Below are positions 6,116 through 8,628 of a stretch of DNA of 8,628 bases, in pieces. The DNA lies in contig DLGO01000037.1 in NCBI GenBank assembly GCA_002482725.1, positions 214 through 8,841 of the forward strand. Direction: 5' to 3'. The notes below the pieces were generated by a model, which was not told the DNA's origin, ran no database searches, and saw nothing but the letters and a program-made list of their open reading frames with translations. This stretch comes from Bacteroidetes bacterium UBA7692 (lineage in GTDB: Bacteria; Bacteroidota; Bacteroidia; Chitinophagales; LD1). How positions within the stretch are numbered: position 1 is the first letter of the stretch; each line of letters begins with the position of its first letter. The translations under genes were made by a program, and so were the position numbers.

Positions 6116-6784
6116 CGCTGCAATAGAATGAAATTGCGCAAGGGATTTTAATTATGGAAAACATCACAGGTATGATTTGGCCATACGGGTGTAGAGACGC
6201 GATTAATCGCGTCTCTACAGAATACAGGCCGATAAAATTTCATGGAATGAATACATCTGAAAATACATTTAAAAATGGAGGCAAGTAATGGGGTATGGTT
6301 TATAGAATGGGGGTTGGGGTTTGTGTTGAATTGAGGCTAGTGGTGAAGGAATGGTTATGCAAATGCCTTTGTTCTACGGCCAACAGGTAGCCTGACAATA
6401 GCAAAAAAAATCTTCCGAACACCTGTGGGCCAAAGAAGAAGAACTATGCACTACATTTTGTGCCTATAGCAGTCGCCATATTCAGGAAAATAATATGTAG
6501 TAAAAAGGAAAATATGGTGGCAGGGAGGGACAATTTGCGGATAGTTATGGTACAGGCCATTCACCCAAAACAGGGGTGCAACTTATTACAATCAATGACA
6601 TACAGCAGCAAAAAACCATGAAAGAAAAAGACAAAAAGAGCGATTTTATGTACGGAAAATGTACAGAGCAAGAAGGGTGTGTTTACTTTCTTTTAGCCAT
6701 CAGGTAATAATTTGTTTAAAACAACTACTTTCCGATTGTCAACGTCATCATTATATCTACCATCCATCAAAATTGACACCATCA
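6116..6784. other. Intergenic region of about 670 bases, no convincing gene
   Basis: Apart from the palindrome at 6191-6218, I see no supported gene, RNA or terminator. A 44-codon frame (6154-6288) spans the palindrome and reads RDAINRVST through it, as expected from the repeat alone. A stop-free frame from 6504 to 6707 has protein-like composition (DSYGTGHSPKTGVQLITIND in its middle) but no good start before 6618, and may be a gene remnant. No exact TAnnTTTG box with a properly spaced -33 was found in front of the 6785 gene. Confidence 0.6.
6191..6218. repeat. Perfect 28-base palindrome, dispersed hairpin repeat copy 4
   Basis: GTAGAGACGCGATT (6191-6204) and its exact inverse (6205-6218) form a fully symmetric 28-base palindrome. 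The right flank (CTAC, one or two bases, AATACA) matches the flanks of copies 1 and 2 on the other side of the 5288 gene. From memory, closely similar GTAGAGACGCG palindromes are scattered in Bacteroidota and also cyanobacterial genomes. No T-tract follows on either strand. Confidence 0.8.
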
Positions 6785-7102
6785 ATGATGAACACCTTTA
6801 GCCTGAAAGGGCTTATTGCGTTTTTGCTCGTGCTATGCGCTATGGGCAGCAGCGCACAGGAAGCCGGCATGAGCAACCCAAAAGTGCATGTGTACAGGCT
6901 GGAACTGGACCAGGCAGCTACCGCTACACAACAACCTCTGCTGGCAAAAAATATGAAAGCATACGAGGGCGTGCAGCAAATAGAAGTAGCCGACAAGATA
7001 GTAACCGTAAAGGGTGACAAGAGGATAGACATGGACAGGATAAAAGAGATAGTAATGGCGGCAGGGCTGGAGATAAGGCATTATACTTTTCACCTGGAAT
7101 AA
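6785..7102 (+). CDS. Small secreted protein, possible ferredoxin-like (HMA-like) fold without metal-binding cysteines
   Basis: A 105-residue protein. Residues 1-25 are a signal peptide (short basic start, hydrophobic LIAFLLVLCAM, ending GSSAQ before EAG), so it is predicted to be exported. The mature part reads as strand (KVHVYRLELD), helix (QPLLAKNMKAYEG), strand (VQQIEVAD), strand (KIVTVKGDK), helix (DMDRIKEIVMAAG), strand (EIRHYTFHLE). That beta-alpha-beta-beta-alpha-beta order and the 'GV..I.V......V.V.GD' spacing are reminiscent of heavy-metal-associated domains, but the CxxC motif is absent. The frame is open upstream to 6659, but those 42 residues would bury the signal peptide; Met 6785 or Met 6788 is preferred. 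The gene ends 12 bases before the next start, suggesting one transcript with the large secreted protein. Function unknown. Confidence 0.75.
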   Translation: MMNTFSLKGLIAFLLVLCAMGSSAQEAGMSNPKVHVYRLELDQAATATQQPLLAKNMKAYEGVQQIEVADKIVTVKGDKRIDMDRIKEIVMAAGLEIRHYTFHLE

Positions 7103-7114
7103 GCAGCATAGCGA

Positions 7115-8628
7115 TTGAAAAAATATACCTCTTTCAAAATTCTTATGGTATGTGCGGCGCTAGCCCTGGTAAGGGTGACGGCATACGCGCAGATAACTGC
7201 TGCCGATGAGCCGGGAGCCGCTACCGTGGTACTGGTAAAAAATACCTGCACCTACACTACCTATACCAATGTAAACGCTACCCGCACTACGAGTGTGCCA
7301 CAGCCAGCCGGGGGCGGATGCGCGGGATGGGGAGCAGGGGCAACACAGGGCAGGGATGTGTGGTTCAGGATACAAGTACCGGGGAACGGGATAGTAACCG
7401 TAACGCTGGACCAGGGTACGCTGACAGATTGCGTAATGGCCATATACACCGGCCCCAATGCAAGCAGCCTGACACTACTGGGATGTGATGATGACAGCGG
7501 GCCGGGCAGTATGCCACAGATGTCGGTAAGCGGGCAAACACCGGGCAGCTATATATGGGTAAGGGTATGGGACCTGAACAGCAATGACCAAGGCACATTT
7601 GAGCTATGTGCGCAGACCAATATACCCACAGCGCAGGATTGCCTGGGGGCGCTGCCGATATGCCAGGCCATATACTCTACCACACAATCGTACACCAACA
7701 GCGGCAACATACTGAACGAGATAAATGCCACCACCTCGTGCCTGAAAGACGGAGAAAAAAATGATGTGTGGTACACCTTCAGTGTGCAGCAATCAGGTGA
7801 CCTGGCATTTGACATTACCCCTTTTAACCTGGCTAACGACTACGACTGGGCGGTGTACAACCTGACGACCAATAACTGCCAGGATATATTCAGCCAGACG
7901 GGCATGCAGGTAAGCTGCAATTTCTCCTCTACACCAGGGGTAACCGGAACAAACAATAGCTCATTCAGCAATTCGCAACCGGCCCTCGGAACCAAATTCA
8001 ACGCGGTGATACCGGTGGTAAAAGATGAGGTATATGTAATAAACATAAGCAACTACAGCAGCTCGCAGGCAGGCTATACCATTGACTTTACCAACTCTAC
8101 CGCCAATATATACGACACAGTAAAACCCCGGCTGAAAGTAATAGATGTGCTACCGGAAAGCTGTGGCAGCGAGATAGAATTTACCATGACAGAAAATGTG
8201 ACCTGCGCTACGACCAGCGGAGCAGACTTTAAGATAACAGGGCCTACCGGGATAGTGCATACGGGTACAGCAATAAGCTCGCTGAACTGTGATGTAGGTG
8301 CAGGATATGACCGGACATTTACATTGGTGTTTGCCCCGCCACTGACAGAGTCGGGAACTTTTACACTTTCCCTTACTTCTACCGCAGGCAATGTAACAGA
8401 CCTCTGCGGCAACGTTTCTAACCCCAATTCTACCAGCCTGACATTTCAACTGGACACACCCACTATAAGCATAAGCGCGCAGCCGGTAAATTGCTTTGGC
8501 GGAAATAATGGTACAGCAACAGTAAGCGTAGTAAACCCAAACAGCACACCTGCCTATATATGGAGCAACGGCGCCACTACCGCAGGCATAACGGGGCTGA
8601 CCGCAGGCACCTATACCGTAACAGTAAC
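7115..8628 (+). CDS. Large secreted multidomain protein with SprB repeat (probable T9SS cargo), 3' end outside window
   Basis: The frame is open from 7115 to the window end (504 codons, no stop), with an in-frame TAG at 7109-7111 just upstream. TTG at 7115 is the likely start, giving the signal peptide MKKYTSFKILMVCAALALVR ending in TAYAQ at residue 26; ATG at 7145 would remove the basic n-region. Residues about 30-165 form a beta domain with DVWFRI (81-86), VTVTLDQGT, GCDDDSGPGSMPQ (123 onward) and a closing GTFELC, like the PPC-type modules of Bacteroidota surface proteins. Residues 175-335 repeat the theme (DCLGALPIC, DVWYTF at 217, DYDWAVYNLT, GYTIDF). Residues 337-448 are Ig-like (KPRLKVIDVLPESCG, SGTFTLSLTS). 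Residues 450-504 are a SprB repeat (VNCFGGNNGTATVSV, YIWSNGATTAGITGL, AGTYTVTV). SprB-type repeats occur in gliding adhesins and other type IX secretion cargo. A C-terminal sorting domain is expected but lies outside. No Shine-Dalgarno sequence; likely co-transcribed with the 6785 gene. Confidence 0.88.
   Translation, partial: MKKYTSFKILMVCAALALVRVTAYAQITAADEPGAATVVLVKNTCTYTTYTNVNATRTTSVPQPAGGGCAGWGAGATQGRDVWFRIQVPGNGIVTVTLDQGTLTDCVMAIYTGPNASSLTLLGCDDDSGPGSMPQMSVSGQTPGSYIWVRVWDLNSNDQGTFELCAQTNIPTAQDCLGALPICQAIYSTTQSYTNSGNILNEINATTSCLKDGEKNDVWYTFSVQQSGDLAFDITPFNLANDYDWAVYNLTTNNCQDIFSQTGMQVSCNFSSTPGVTGTNNSSFSNSQPALGTKFNAVIPVVKDEVYVINISNYSSSQAGYTIDFTNSTANIYDTVKPRLKVIDVLPESCGSEIEFTMTENVTCATTSGADFKITGPTGIVHTGTAISSLNCDVGAGYDRTFTLVFAPPLTESGTFTLSLTSTAGNVTDLCGNVSNPNSTSLTFQLDTPTISISAQPVNCFGGNNGTATVSVVNPNSTPAYIWSNGATTAGITGLTAGTYTVTV

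Noticed and set aside
6154..6288. 44-codon plus-strand frame starting MENITG
   Set aside because: Its centre (RDAINRVST) is what the 28-base palindrome always encodes in this frame, the rest is uninformative, and there is no promoter or family support.
6659..6784. Upstream extension of the small secreted protein to the ATG at 6659
   Set aside because: It would put 42 unrelated residues before a complete signal peptide.
7160..8449. Several minus-strand frames of 60-117 codons
   Set aside because: All are antisense to the continuous plus-strand frame of the SprB-repeat protein, which has a signal peptide and recognisable domains.

Overview
The window looks like chromosomal DNA of a Bacteroidota bacterium, most likely a Chitinophagaceae/Chitinophagales-type organism. 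The evidence is: two promoters of the Bacteroidota form (TTG/TTTG, about 19 bases, TAnnTTTG) in front of a 16S rRNA gene; a DUF4476-type secreted protein; a SprB-repeat surface protein of the kind exported by the type IX secretion system; and starts without Shine-Dalgarno sequences. The genus assignment is inference; no identity search was possible.

Layout. On the minus strand, reading right to left: uvrA (4812-1849), then a secreted DUF4476 protein (1750-821), a strong intrinsic terminator (798-761), tandem rRNA promoters P1 (629-600) and P2 (318-288), a leader with a boxA-like element, and the first 29 bases of 16S rRNA, cut by the window edge. On the plus strand, reading left to right: an orphan DNA-binding protein with a possible small-terminase fold (5288-6115), a 670-base stretch without a convincing gene, a small secreted protein (6785-7102), and 12 bases later a large secreted multidomain protein (7115 to beyond 8628). 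The last gene has a TTG start and no stop inside the window, so a simple ATG-to-stop ORF search would miss it.

The accessory part is 4813-6784. It holds four short hairpin repeats whose arms differ in sequence but still pair (three left and one right of the 5288 gene), a perfect 47-base palindrome (23+1+23) just upstream of that gene, and an in-gene tandem repeat of 24 bases (8 codons). One repeat unit is displaced by one base relative to the reading frame and then restored, so the repeat shows as DNA as well as protein. The combination of an HTH-like protein, a variable-looking octapeptide linker and an operator-sized palindrome is the least ordinary part of the window.

Functionally, uvrA (excision repair) and the rRNA operon are housekeeping. 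The 6785/7115 pair is a probable two-gene unit for surface or secreted proteins. Nothing in the sequence proves a role for the 5288 gene.
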